Source of the DNA: Oscillibacter sp.
GTDB lineage: Bacteria > Bacillota > Clostridia > Oscillospirales > Oscillospiraceae
DNA: 5,196 nucleotides
Direction of reading: 5' to 3'
Assembly (NCBI GenBank): GCA_022796315.1
Contig: JAAWIL010000146.1
Span: forward strand, 1 to 5,196
Both the position numbers and the translations under genes were made by a program. The notes under the pieces are model-generated. The model made no database searches. It was not told the DNA's origin and saw nothing but the letters and a program-made list of their open reading frames with translations. Below are positions 1 through 5,196 of the stretch, in pieces. The first letter of the stretch is position 1. Each line of letters opens with the position of its first letter.

Positions 1-94
1 CCTTGCAATCCGCCAGGATTGCGGCGGCTTTTTGCCTTGCTGGACAAAAAATCCCCTCGCCAATCCCCGCACGCTGAGATCCTAAACAGGCTCT
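1..94. repeat. Right half of a long palindromic intergenic repeat, cut by the window start
   Basis: The window opens at the centre of a palindrome. GCAATCC (5-11) pairs with GGATTGC (16-22) around the loop GCCA. A second, mutually exclusive hairpin, CCGCC (10-14) with GGCGG (23-27), is followed by CTTTTT, so this stretch could also act as a terminator for a gene to the left. Further right is GCCTTGCTGGACAAAAAAT (34-52), and the element ends with ACAGGCTCT (86-94). The reverse complement of 12-94 aligns without gaps to the start of the repeat at 5098-5196: AGANNCTGT at the end, ATTTTTYGTCYRGC in the middle and GNAATCC at the centre. That shared layout is why I call it half of a repeat rather than a lone terminator. 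No gene is visible in it. Confidence 0.6.
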
Positions 95-95
95 A

Positions 96-223
96 AGAAC
101 CTGTATTCACAACCGATGAACGCCGTCTGGGGGTCTTATTCCCGCCATACTGCGTCGCTGTTCCTTGTCTGACGAGAAAAATCCTCGTCCATCCGGCATC
201 CCCCGATGATGAGTACAGGTTCT
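96..223 (-). repeat. 128-bp palindromic repeat element with 14-bp inverted ends
   Basis: The left end AGAACCTGTATTCA (96-109) is the inverted complement of the right end TGAGTACAGGTTCT (210-223), with 13 of 14 positions matching and the remaining one a G-T wobble. Read on the minus strand, the element carries ATTTTTCTCGTCAGACAAGG (complement of 163-182) about 41 bp from its end, nearly the same offset as in the elements at 1-94 and 5098-5196. A small hairpin, GACGAG (171-176) with CTCGTC (184-189), lies inside. It appears to be a shorter version of the roughly 162-bp element, lacking about 34 bp around the centre. It begins one base after the preceding half-element ends. It has no coding capacity and could be a REP/MITE-like sequence, though nothing here shows mobility. 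Confidence 0.65.
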
Positions 224-258
224 AAAACGGGAATGTCCCATTAAGAGCATGTATGTAG

Positions 259-277
259 GGGCGGTTATCAACCGCCC
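259..277. repeat. GC-rich hairpin
   Basis: GGGCGGTT (259-266) and AACCGCCC (270-277) form a perfect 8-bp stem around the loop ATC. No T-run follows, so it is not a standard intrinsic terminator. It resembles the second GC palindrome at 331-374 (GGGCGGC...GCCGCCC), which suggests a second class of small palindromic intergenic repeat in this genome. Confidence 0.5.
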
Positions 278-280
278 GTC

Positions 281-325
281 CTAAGGGAGATCCGGTCTGC
301 CGTGGGAGGGCTAAGGGAGATCCGG
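281..325. repeat. 15-bp direct repeat, two copies 30 bp apart
   Basis: CTAAGGGAGATCCGG occurs identically at 281-295 and 311-325, with start-to-start spacing of 30 bp. The 15 bp between the copies (296-310) are unrelated to the repeat unit. The pair sits between two GC-rich hairpins (259-277 and 331-374). The spacing is about three helical turns, which would put both copies on the same DNA face if a protein bound them. Duplication of repeat debris explains it equally well. Confidence 0.6.
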
Positions 326-330
326 AGGCT

Positions 331-374
331 GCAGGGGAACGGGCGGCACCCCCAGGGCACTTTGCCGCCCCTGC
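331..374. repeat. GC-rich imperfect palindrome
   Basis: GGGCGGC (341-347) pairs with GCCGCCC (364-370) around a 16-nt loop, and the outer GCAG (331-334) pairs with CTGC (371-374). The six bases 335-340 are left as a one-sided bulge. No T-tract follows. Together with 259-325 it makes up a short block of palindromic repeat DNA upstream of uppP. Confidence 0.45.
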
Positions 375-424
375 ATGGCCTGCAGAAACCACCAAAAATG
401 CGCGTTTGGACACGCCCTTTAAAA

Positions 425-454
425 CCGTCAAATCGCCTTGCCTGACGGGAAAAT
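425..454 (-). repeat. Hairpin carrying the shared GTCAGGCAAGG repeat motif
   Basis: CCGTCA (425-430) pairs with TGACGG (443-448). On the minus strand, 435-454 reads ATTTTCCCGTCAGGCAAGGC, close to the internal motif of the elements at 34-52 and 163-182. It is therefore likely a relic of the same repeat family. CCTTTAAAAC also occurs twice around it, at 416-425 and 479-488. The rest of the interval up to 521 shows no gene and no promoter good enough to call. Confidence 0.4.
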
Positions 455-521
455 CCACCGCAATTCAGCGTTTTTCCGCCTTTAAAACAGACTTCAGTAC
501 GCGTTTTTTTACCTGATCCAT

Positions 522-527
522 AAGGAG
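522..527 (+). promoter_or_regulatory. Ribosome binding site that decides the uppP start
   Basis: AAGGAG lies one base before a GTG (529) and ten bases before a TTG (538). A one-base spacer is too short for ribosome binding, so this site favours the TTG start. The protein beginning M-TLLSSILLGLVQG also fits the usual short N-terminus of the UppP family. Confidence 0.6.
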
Positions 528-537
528 TGTGATTGCT

Positions 538-1374
538 TTGACCCTTTTGTCATCCATCCTCCTGGGCCTGGTCCAGGGTGTGACGGAGTTCCTGCCCATC
601 TCCAGCTCCGGCCACCTGGCCATTGCGGAGCACCTGCTGGGCCAGACTGGCGCGGCGGACATCCCGCCCTTTTTTGACGTGCTGCTGCACCTGGGCACCC
701 TGGTGGCGGTGTTTATCGCCTATTGGGAGGACATCCGGGAGATGGTGGTGGAGTTCTTCTGCGGCGCGGCGGATCTGATCCACGGCACGACCCCCACACC
801 GGTGCCCCCCGCCCGGCGGCTGATCCTGCTGATTGTGGTGGGCACGCTGCCCCTTTTCGCGGTGCTGCCGGTGAAGGATCTGGTGGAGGGCCTGGGGGAC
901 AATCTGTACTTCGTGGCGGGGGCCCTGCTGGTGACGGGCTGTCTGCTCTTCGCCAGCGACCGGGTGAAGCGGGGCCGCAAGACCGAGCGCAGCGCCACGC
1001 TGCTGGACGTGATTCTGGTGGGCGCCGCCCAGGCGGTGGCCACCTGCCCCGGGATCTCCCGCTCCGGGACCACCATCACCGCCGGGTGCTTCGTGGGCTT
1101 TGAGCGGAAGTTCGCCGTGCGCTTTTCCTTCCTGCTGTCCATCCCCGCCATCCTGGGGGCCAATATCCTGAGCCTGAAGGACGCCCTGGAGGCCGGCGTG
1201 GAGTGGGGCGCGGTGCCGGTGTACCTGGCGGGCGTGGCGGCGGCGGCCCTGGTGGGCTACGCCTGTATCCGCCTGCTGCGGATGATCGCCGAGAAGGGAA
1301 AATTCGGCCTGTTTGCCTACTACTGCTGGGCGGCCGGCGCGGTGACGCTGGCGCTGATGTTTTTGCAGGAATAG
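538..1374 (+). CDS. uppP: Undecaprenyl-diphosphatase (UppP/BacA family)
   Basis: This integral membrane enzyme dephosphorylates undecaprenyl pyrophosphate to undecaprenyl phosphate, recycling the lipid carrier for peptidoglycan and other wall polymers. In this family, overproduction gives bacitracin resistance. The 278-residue product, numbered from the TTG start, has both family signatures. The first is QGVTEFLPISSSGH at 13-26, giving Q13 and E17 of the (E/Q)xxxE motif, the serine cluster and H26. The second is PGISRSGTT at 171-179 with R175, matching the catalytic arginine region of the E. coli enzyme. Several hydrophobic helices span the protein, about 4-12, 49-62, 95-110, 124-138, 198-210, 227-246 and 257-276. 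Length is normal for the family. A GTG at 529 would add three residues but has an implausible ribosome binding site spacing. The first acidic position is Gln, a known family variant. The following gene starts 126 nt downstream with no clear terminator between them. Confidence 0.95.
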   Translation: MTLLSSILLGLVQGVTEFLPISSSGHLAIAEHLLGQTGAADIPPFFDVLLHLGTLVAVFIAYWEDIREMVVEFFCGAADLIHGTTPTPVPPARRLILLIVVGTLPLFAVLPVKDLVEGLGDNLYFVAGALLVTGCLLFASDRVKRGRKTERSATLLDVILVGAAQAVATCPGISRSGTTITAGCFVGFERKFAVRFSFLLSIPAILGANILSLKDALEAGVEWGAVPVYLAGVAAAALVGYACIRLLRMIAEKGKFGLFAYYCWAAGAVTLALMFLQE

Positions 1375-1500
1375 CTGTCTTGCAGGCTGAGCAGCTGGAG
1401 CGGACGGGTGCCGCCCGGCGGTTCCTGCGGGGCGGAGCGACGCGGGGACATATGCCTGAAGCGGCCGCCTATGATCCAGAACGAGATCGGAGGGATTCAC
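1375..1500 (+). other. 126-bp uppP-ftsK spacer with ftsK ribosome binding site
   Basis: The spacer is GC-rich and has no T-run behind a stem, so I see no intrinsic terminator after uppP. GGAGGG (1489-1494) sits 6 nt before the GTG at 1501 and is the best ribosome binding site for ftsK. An in-frame GTG at 1408 also has a GGAG (1397-1400) upstream, but the 31 extra residues it would add do not look like an FtsK N-terminus. No promoter could be identified with confidence. Confidence 0.5.
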
Positions 1501-4128
1501 GTGGCATCCTCAACACAAAAGAAATCTACATCGTCCGGCGGAAGCAAGAGCCGGGCCAAGAAGTCCGCCCCGCCGCCGAAGCAGCCGGTCCGGCGGGAGG
1601 TGTGCGGCGCCGTCTTTTTGCTCCTGGCCCTGTGTGTGCTGGTGAGCTACTGCGGCGTCAGCGCCATTTTCCTGGACTGGTTCACCGTGCTGCTGAAGGG
1701 CCTGCTGGGGTACGGCTACTGGCTGACCGCGCCGGCGCTGCTGCTGGGGTCCTTCATCCTCCTGCGCCACCATGGCCGCCCGGTGCGTCTGCGAACCGCC
1801 TGCGCCCTGCTGCTGCCGGTGCTGTTCGGCGCGCTGGTACACATGGTGCTGGTGTCCGGGAGCTTTGAGCCGGGGATCGGCATCCTGAAGGTCCTGTGGC
1901 AGGACGGCACGGCTCTCCGCTCCGGCGGCGTCCTGGCCGGGTCCCTGGCGGAGGGCTTCGTGGCGGTGTTTTCCAAGTTCTTGTCCATCATCCTCTTCAC
2001 CGCGCTGCTGGTGGTGTTCGGGATGGTCTCCCTGCGCCTGACGGTGGGGGCCCTCCTGGAAAAGCACCGGGAACGGCCTCAGTATGAGGAGGAAGAGGAG
2101 CTTCCCAGAATTCACGTGGTGCAGAAGGACCCGCCCAAGCGCCGCGCGGCGGAGCCAAAGCCCCAGATTGACTTCCCCCTGGACGGGGAGTCCGCCGCCC
2201 CGCCGGAGACGGGGGAGGAACCGCCGGCAAAACAGGAGTCCGGCCGTTTCACCGGGTTCTTCCGCCATAAGTCCGACCAGCAGAAGACGCCGGCCCAGGT
2301 GCTGCGCGCCCCGGAGCCCGCGCCGGTGACGCCGGCCGTCCCGGCCCGCCCCGCCGCCCCGGTGGAGGAGGTGCCCGTGGAGGAGCTGGCGCCTGCCGTG
2401 CCGGAGTCCGTACCCGCCGCGCCGGAGCCCGCGCCCCGGCCGGTTCCCACACCGGAGCCCACCCCTGCGCCGGCAAAAGAGCCGGTTCCGGCGGTCTCGG
2501 AGTTTACCACCTCCTCCAAGAAGCAGACCGCCGCAGAGGTGGCCCAGCAGACCGCCGCTGTGGCGGCGGAGATCCAGGAGAAGCTGGCGGAGGGGGAGGC
2601 GGCCTACTGTTACCCCGCCGTCGCCCTGCTCAAGGCGGGGCAGGGGGAGAACCACGTGGAGGCCGGCGCGGAGCTGCGGAACAACTCCCGCCGCCTGGCG
2701 GACACCCTGAACAGCTTCGGCGTGGACGCCACCGCCGGCGACGTGGTCCACGGACCCTCCGTCACCCGGTATGAGTTCGTGCTGGACCAGGGGGTGAAGC
2801 TCTCCAAGATCACCAATCTGGCCGACGACATCGCACTGGCCCTGGGGGCCACCGGCGTCCGGATTGCTCCCATCCCCGACAAGATCTCCGTGGTGGGCAT
2901 CGAGGTGCCCAACAAGGCGGTGACCCCGGTGCTGATCCGGGAGGTCATCGAGTCCCGGGAGTTCACGGAGCACAAGTCCCGGACGGCCTTTGCCCTGGGC
3001 CGGGATATCGGCGGACGGAACGTCATTGGGGACATTGAGCGTCTCCCCCATGTGCTGATTGCCGGCACCACCGGCTCCGGCAAATCCGTGTGTACCAACT
3101 CGCTGATTATCAGTTTGCTGTATAAATCCACCCCGGACGAGGTCCGCTTCATCATGGTGGACCCCAAGATGGTGGAGCTGGCCCCTTACAACGGCATCCC
3201 CCACCTGCTGATCCCCGTGGTGACGGACCCGAAAAAGGCCGCCGGGGCCCTCCAGTGGGCGGTATTTGAGATGATGAAGCGCTACAAGACCTTCTCCGAG
3301 TGCGGCGTGAAGAAGCTGGAGGAGTTCAACCGCCTGGCCCGGTCCACGGAGGGCATGGGGACGCTGCCCAGTGTGGTGGTGGTGATTGACGAGCTGGCGG
3401 ACCTGATGCTGGTGGCCGCCAAGGAGGTGGAGGAGTCCATCTGCCGGGTGGCCCAGATGGGCCGCGCCGCCGGCGTCCACCTGGTCATCGCCACCCAGCG
3501 GCCCTCCGCCGACGTGATTACCGGCCTTATGAAGGCCAACATCCCCAGCCGTATCGCCTTCGCCGTGGCCTCCTCCCTGGAGTCCCGGATCATCCTGGAC
3601 AACACCGGCGCGGAGAAGCTGGTGGGCAAGGGCGACATGCTGTATGCCCCTCTGGGCGGCGGGAAGCCCCAGCGGGTTCAGGGCTGTTTCATCTCTCCGG
3701 AGGAGATTGAGGAGGTCGTGCGGGCCGTGAAGCAGACCGGCGAGGCCCAGTATGACAACGAGGTCCTGGCCAAGATTGAGGAGTCCGTCCAGGAGAAGGA
3801 GAAGGGCAAGGGCGGCGGCGGAGGAGGAGTCTCTGCGGAGTCCGTAGGCGACGAGGAGGACGAGCTGTTCTCCGCCGCCGTGGAGGTGGTGCTGGAGACG
3901 GGACAGGCTTCCGTGTCCATGCTCCAGCGGCGGCTGAAGCTGGGCTATTCCCGGGCGGCCCGTCTGGTGGACCAGATGGAGGAGCGAGGGATCGTGGGCC
4001 CCTTCGAGGGGTCCAAGCCCCGGCAGCTGCTGATTTCCAAAGAGCGCTGGCAGGAGCTCCAGATGGGCGGTGTCCCCGCCGCCGCGGAGGACGAGCCCCC
4101 CTTCGCTCTGGAGGGCGAGGAGGAATGA
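1501..4128 (+). CDS. ftsK: DNA translocase FtsK/SpoIIIE, membrane-anchored
   Basis: This is a septal DNA pump of 875 residues that clears chromosome from the closing division septum and, in spore formers, can move it into the forespore. Residues 1-33 are a basic Ser/Lys-rich tail. About four membrane segments follow (roughly 35-55, 73-89, 100-118 and 153-178). A linker rich in Pro, Ala and Glu covers about 190-335. The alpha/beta motor occupies about 370-745, with Walker A GTTGSGKS at 522-529, Walker B VVVVIDEL at 625-632 and ATQRPS at 664-669. Six glycines (771-776) lead to the gamma winged-helix domain at about 785-848, which in this family reads the orienting DNA sequences. All motor motifs look intact. 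The GTG at 1501 is chosen because GGAGGG lies 6 nt upstream and the protein then begins MASSTQKKS, typical of the family. Its stop is 5 nt before the next start. Whether it is the division (FtsK) or sporulation (SpoIIIE) form cannot be told from sequence alone. Confidence 0.95.
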   Translation: MASSTQKKSTSSGGSKSRAKKSAPPPKQPVRREVCGAVFLLLALCVLVSYCGVSAIFLDWFTVLLKGLLGYGYWLTAPALLLGSFILLRHHGRPVRLRTACALLLPVLFGALVHMVLVSGSFEPGIGILKVLWQDGTALRSGGVLAGSLAEGFVAVFSKFLSIILFTALLVVFGMVSLRLTVGALLEKHRERPQYEEEEELPRIHVVQKDPPKRRAAEPKPQIDFPLDGESAAPPETGEEPPAKQESGRFTGFFRHKSDQQKTPAQVLRAPEPAPVTPAVPARPAAPVEEVPVEELAPAVPESVPAAPEPAPRPVPTPEPTPAPAKEPVPAVSEFTTSSKKQTAAEVAQQTAAVAAEIQEKLAEGEAAYCYPAVALLKAGQGENHVEAGAELRNNSRRLADTLNSFGVDATAGDVVHGPSVTRYEFVLDQGVKLSKITNLADDIALALGATGVRIAPIPDKISVVGIEVPNKAVTPVLIREVIESREFTEHKSRTAFALGRDIGGRNVIGDIERLPHVLIAGTTGSGKSVCTNSLIISLLYKSTPDEVRFIMVDPKMVELAPYNGIPHLLIPVVTDPKKAAGALQWAVFEMMKRYKTFSECGVKKLEEFNRLARSTEGMGTLPSVVVVIDELADLMLVAAKEVEESICRVAQMGRAAGVHLVIATQRPSADVITGLMKANIPSRIAFAVASSLESRIILDNTGAEKLVGKGDMLYAPLGGGKPQRVQGCFISPEEIEEVVRAVKQTGEAQYDNEVLAKIEESVQEKEKGKGGGGGGVSAESVGDEEDELFSAAVEVVLETGQASVSMLQRRLKLGYSRAARLVDQMEERGIVGPFEGSKPRQLLISKERWQELQMGGVPAAAEDEPPFALEGEEE
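4118..4123 (+). promoter_or_regulatory. Ribosome binding site inside the end of ftsK
   Basis: AGGAGG lies within the last codons of ftsK, 10 nt before the ATG at 4134 and 1 nt before another in-frame ATG at 4125. The spacing favours 4134, although a weaker GAGGG (4111-4115) could serve 4125. Either way, ribosomes ending ftsK would be placed to begin the lipoprotein gene, so translational coupling is likely. Confidence 0.55.
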
Positions 4129-4133
4129 AGCCA

Positions 4134-4952
4134 ATGAAGCGCATTCTGCTGTATTTGGCGTGCTGCCTGCTGCTGGCGGGCTGCGCCCGGCGGACCGAGA
4201 CGCCGGAGGAGCGGGGATTTACCCTGGCGGAGGAGAAGGCCTACACCTTTTCCGACGGCGTGTCCGTGGACCGCTGGCGGGACAGCTGGGACGGGGACCG
4301 CTACTGTCTTTCAGACGGGACGGACCTGCTCTGGGTGCGGGCGCCCATGGGGCCGGAGAATGTCGCCAACGGGCGGGAGAACGTGGACAGTTTGAACGAG
4401 ACCGCCCGCACCGCCGTCCTGGCCTGGTTTGCGGACCGGGGCCTGCTGTACGACACGGAACAGGAACTGGAGCGGGCCTATGGGCTGTATCTGGCGTGTC
4501 AGGAGAGCGGGGAGCGGTATCAGGAGGGCATGGTGGAGCAGGTTGTCCGCCCCGCCGCCTCCAACCGGCGGATCATCTGCTTTGAGACCACGGTGACATT
4601 GCCGCTGGAGGAGCCTCAGATGATTGAAAACGTCTGCCTGAGCACGGTGTTTGACCGGACCACCGGAGAGGTAGTCTCCGGCTGGGACCTCTTTGCCATT
4701 CCTGAGGCGGAGGTCCGGGCCTGGGTGGCGGAGCAGGCCGCCGGAGACGACCCCGCGCTCCGGGCGGAGATGGAGGCTGCCCTGAGGCCGGAGTGGGTCC
4801 TTCTGAGTCCGGAGTATCTGAGCGTGAACTTCCCCCGGGGGTCCCTCCCCAGTCAGGAGACCGCCTACGGGTGGTTTGAGGAGTACGAGAAAGCGCCCCA
4901 GGCCGTGCTCCAGCCCTGGGCCATTCCGGACGCGCCGGAGAATTTAGCATAA
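4134..4952 (+). CDS. Predicted lipoprotein, possibly RsiV/DUF3298-like
   Basis: The 272-residue product begins with a lipoprotein signal peptide: basic MKR, a hydrophobic core, then the lipobox LAGC with the modified cysteine at residue 17. It should be anchored on the outer face of the membrane. I do not firmly recognise the rest. A segment at about 71-99 (PMGPENVANGRENVDSLNE onward) looks like the DUF4163 pattern of a short motif followed by an Asn-containing amphipathic helix. FDRTTGEVVSGWDLF at 173-187, followed by a helix, and EWVLLSPEYLSVNFP at 220-234 resemble the beta-strand-and-loop layout of DUF3298, as in the extracellular part of the anti-sigma factor RsiV. Here the protein would be a lipoprotein without a cytoplasmic sigma-binding part, so a sensor, lysozyme-binding or structural role is only inference. 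An alternative ATG at 4125 overlaps the ftsK stop and adds three residues. The gene is coupled to ftsK and followed by a strong hairpin. Confidence 0.85.
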   Translation: MKRILLYLACCLLLAGCARRTETPEERGFTLAEEKAYTFSDGVSVDRWRDSWDGDRYCLSDGTDLLWVRAPMGPENVANGRENVDSLNETARTAVLAWFADRGLLYDTEQELERAYGLYLACQESGERYQEGMVEQVVRPAASNRRIICFETTVTLPLEEPQMIENVCLSTVFDRTTGEVVSGWDLFAIPEAEVRAWVAEQAAGDDPALRAEMEAALRPEWVLLSPEYLSVNFPRGSLPSQETAYGWFEEYEKAPQAVLQPWAIPDAPENLA

Positions 4953-4961
4953 GAAGAGAAG

Positions 4962-4992
4962 ACCGGGCGGCCCCCACAGGGGGCCGCCCGGT
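4962..4992 (+). terminator. Perfect 14-bp GC hairpin, likely transcription end
   Basis: ACCGGGCGGCCCCC (4962-4975) pairs exactly with GGGGGCCGCCCGGT (4979-4992) around the 3-nt loop ACA. It starts 9 nt after the lipoprotein stop codon. No T-tract follows (AGACTGTCGG), so it is not a textbook intrinsic terminator on either strand, although the upstream AAGAAGAGAAG gives a weak A-rich flank. It may end transcription, protect the 3' end of the message, or be another palindromic repeat placed after the operon. Confidence 0.6.
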
Positions 4993-5097
4993 AGACTGTC
5001 GGAAAACGAGAAAGTTGCTTCGACGGGGAAGGAGGGGGGTGTGCGGCTGCGCCCGCAGGCGCGTTTCGGAGCGCAGACGCCGCTCGCGGCGGCTCTT
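4993..5097. other. Non-coding GC-rich stretch with small palindromes
   Basis: No gene with a credible start and ribosome binding site is visible. Two short stems are present: GCGCC (5049-5053) with GGCGC (5058-5062) around CGCA, and GCCG (5079-5082) with CGGC (5087-5090) around CTCG. The composition and stem density match the intergenic repeat DNA at the left of the window, and the stretch may itself be repetitive. Confidence 0.4.
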
Positions 5098-5196
5098 AGA
5101 AGCTGTACCAATAGGCGCCGGCACGCATCTTGCCGGAAAATTTTTCGTCTGGCTGCGTCAGAAACTCTTGAAATCCGTCAGGATTCCTGCGAGTTT
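5098..5196 (+). repeat. Left half of a long palindromic intergenic repeat, cut by the window end
   Basis: The element begins AGAAGCTGTAC (5098-5108). It contains a hairpin CCGGC (5118-5122) with GCCGG (5132-5136) followed by AAAATTTTT, then CGTCTGGC. Its centre is a nested hairpin: AAACTC (5162-5167) pairs with GAGTTT (5191-5196), and inside it AATCC (5172-5176) pairs with GGATT (5181-5185) around GTCA. The centre lies 80.5 bp from the left end, the same distance as from the centre to the right end of the copy at 1-94. The full element should therefore be about 162 bp, with its right half beyond the window. Confidence 0.6.

Noticed and set aside
281..325. Two 15-bp direct repeats considered as a mini CRISPR array
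   Set aside because: There are only two copies, with a 15-bp spacer, no array and no cas genes. The repeat is too short.
406..434. Possible promoter with TTGGAC (406-411) and a -10 near CAAATC (429-434)
   Set aside because: The -10 match is poor and it falls in repeat-derived DNA. No uppP promoter could be chosen with confidence.
222..458. Minus-strand 78-codon open frame upstream of uppP
   Set aside because: It runs through the palindromes and direct repeats, and its protein has no recognisable features.
501..510. GCGTTTTTTT read as an intrinsic terminator just before uppP
   Set aside because: No stable GC stem directly precedes the T-run, and it would sit only 12 nt before the ribosome binding site.
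550..1500. Minus-strand open frame of 316 codons opposite uppP
   Set aside because: The protein is low-complexity and His/Gln/Arg-rich, while the plus strand encodes a complete UppP with both signatures.
1510..4134. Very long minus-strand open frame (874 codons) opposite ftsK
   Set aside because: It is a shadow produced by GC-rich third positions of ftsK. Its translation is full of His, Gln, Gly and Leu runs with no domain, and the plus-strand frame carries the intact Walker motifs.
4573..5124. Minus-strand 183-codon open frame across the end of the lipoprotein gene and the hairpin
   Set aside because: It is Arg/Pro-rich, crosses the perfect hairpin and the repeat boundary, and overlaps a lipoprotein gene with a clear signal peptide.

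Overview
The window looks like chromosomal DNA from a GC-rich, Gram-positive gut Clostridia lineage, probably Oscillospiraceae (Flavonifractor/Oscillibacter-like). This rests on the GC-rich third codon positions, AGGAGG-type ribosome binding sites, GTG/TTG starts, a SpoIIIE/FtsK protein with a long Pro/Ala/Glu linker, and intergenic DNA full of GC-rich palindromes. The lineage is an inference from style, not a database match.

Layout: positions 1-528 hold no convincing gene. They are a mosaic of palindromic repeats: the right half of one element (1-94), a nearly abutting shorter relative (96-223) with 14-bp inverted ends, a GC-rich hairpin and direct-repeat cluster (259-374), and a further copy of a shared motif (425-454). 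Three genes follow on the plus strand. uppP (538-1374) encodes undecaprenyl-diphosphatase. An ftsK/spoIIIE-type DNA translocase gene (1501-4128) comes next. A small lipoprotein gene (4134-4952) starts 5 nt after the ftsK stop and has an RsiV/DUF3298-like appearance. A perfect 14-bp GC hairpin (4962-4992) closes the unit. After it come GC-rich palindromes and, from 5098, the left half of a second long element that runs off the window.

How the genes fit together: all three proteins act at the cell envelope. UppP recycles the lipid carrier for peptidoglycan and other wall polymers. FtsK/SpoIIIE pumps chromosomal DNA through the closing septum at division or sporulation. The lipoprotein would sit on the outer face of the membrane. 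No terminator-like structure lies in the 126-nt gap between uppP and ftsK, so one transcript ending at 4992 is plausible but unproven. The ftsK-lipoprotein pair is the tightest coupling.

I see no new defence, mobile or RNA system with strong support. The most noteworthy signal is the repeat family. The half-element at the left edge and the half-element at the right edge have the same length from centre to end (80.5 bp) and share three landmarks in register, which predicts a full palindromic element of about 162 bp.
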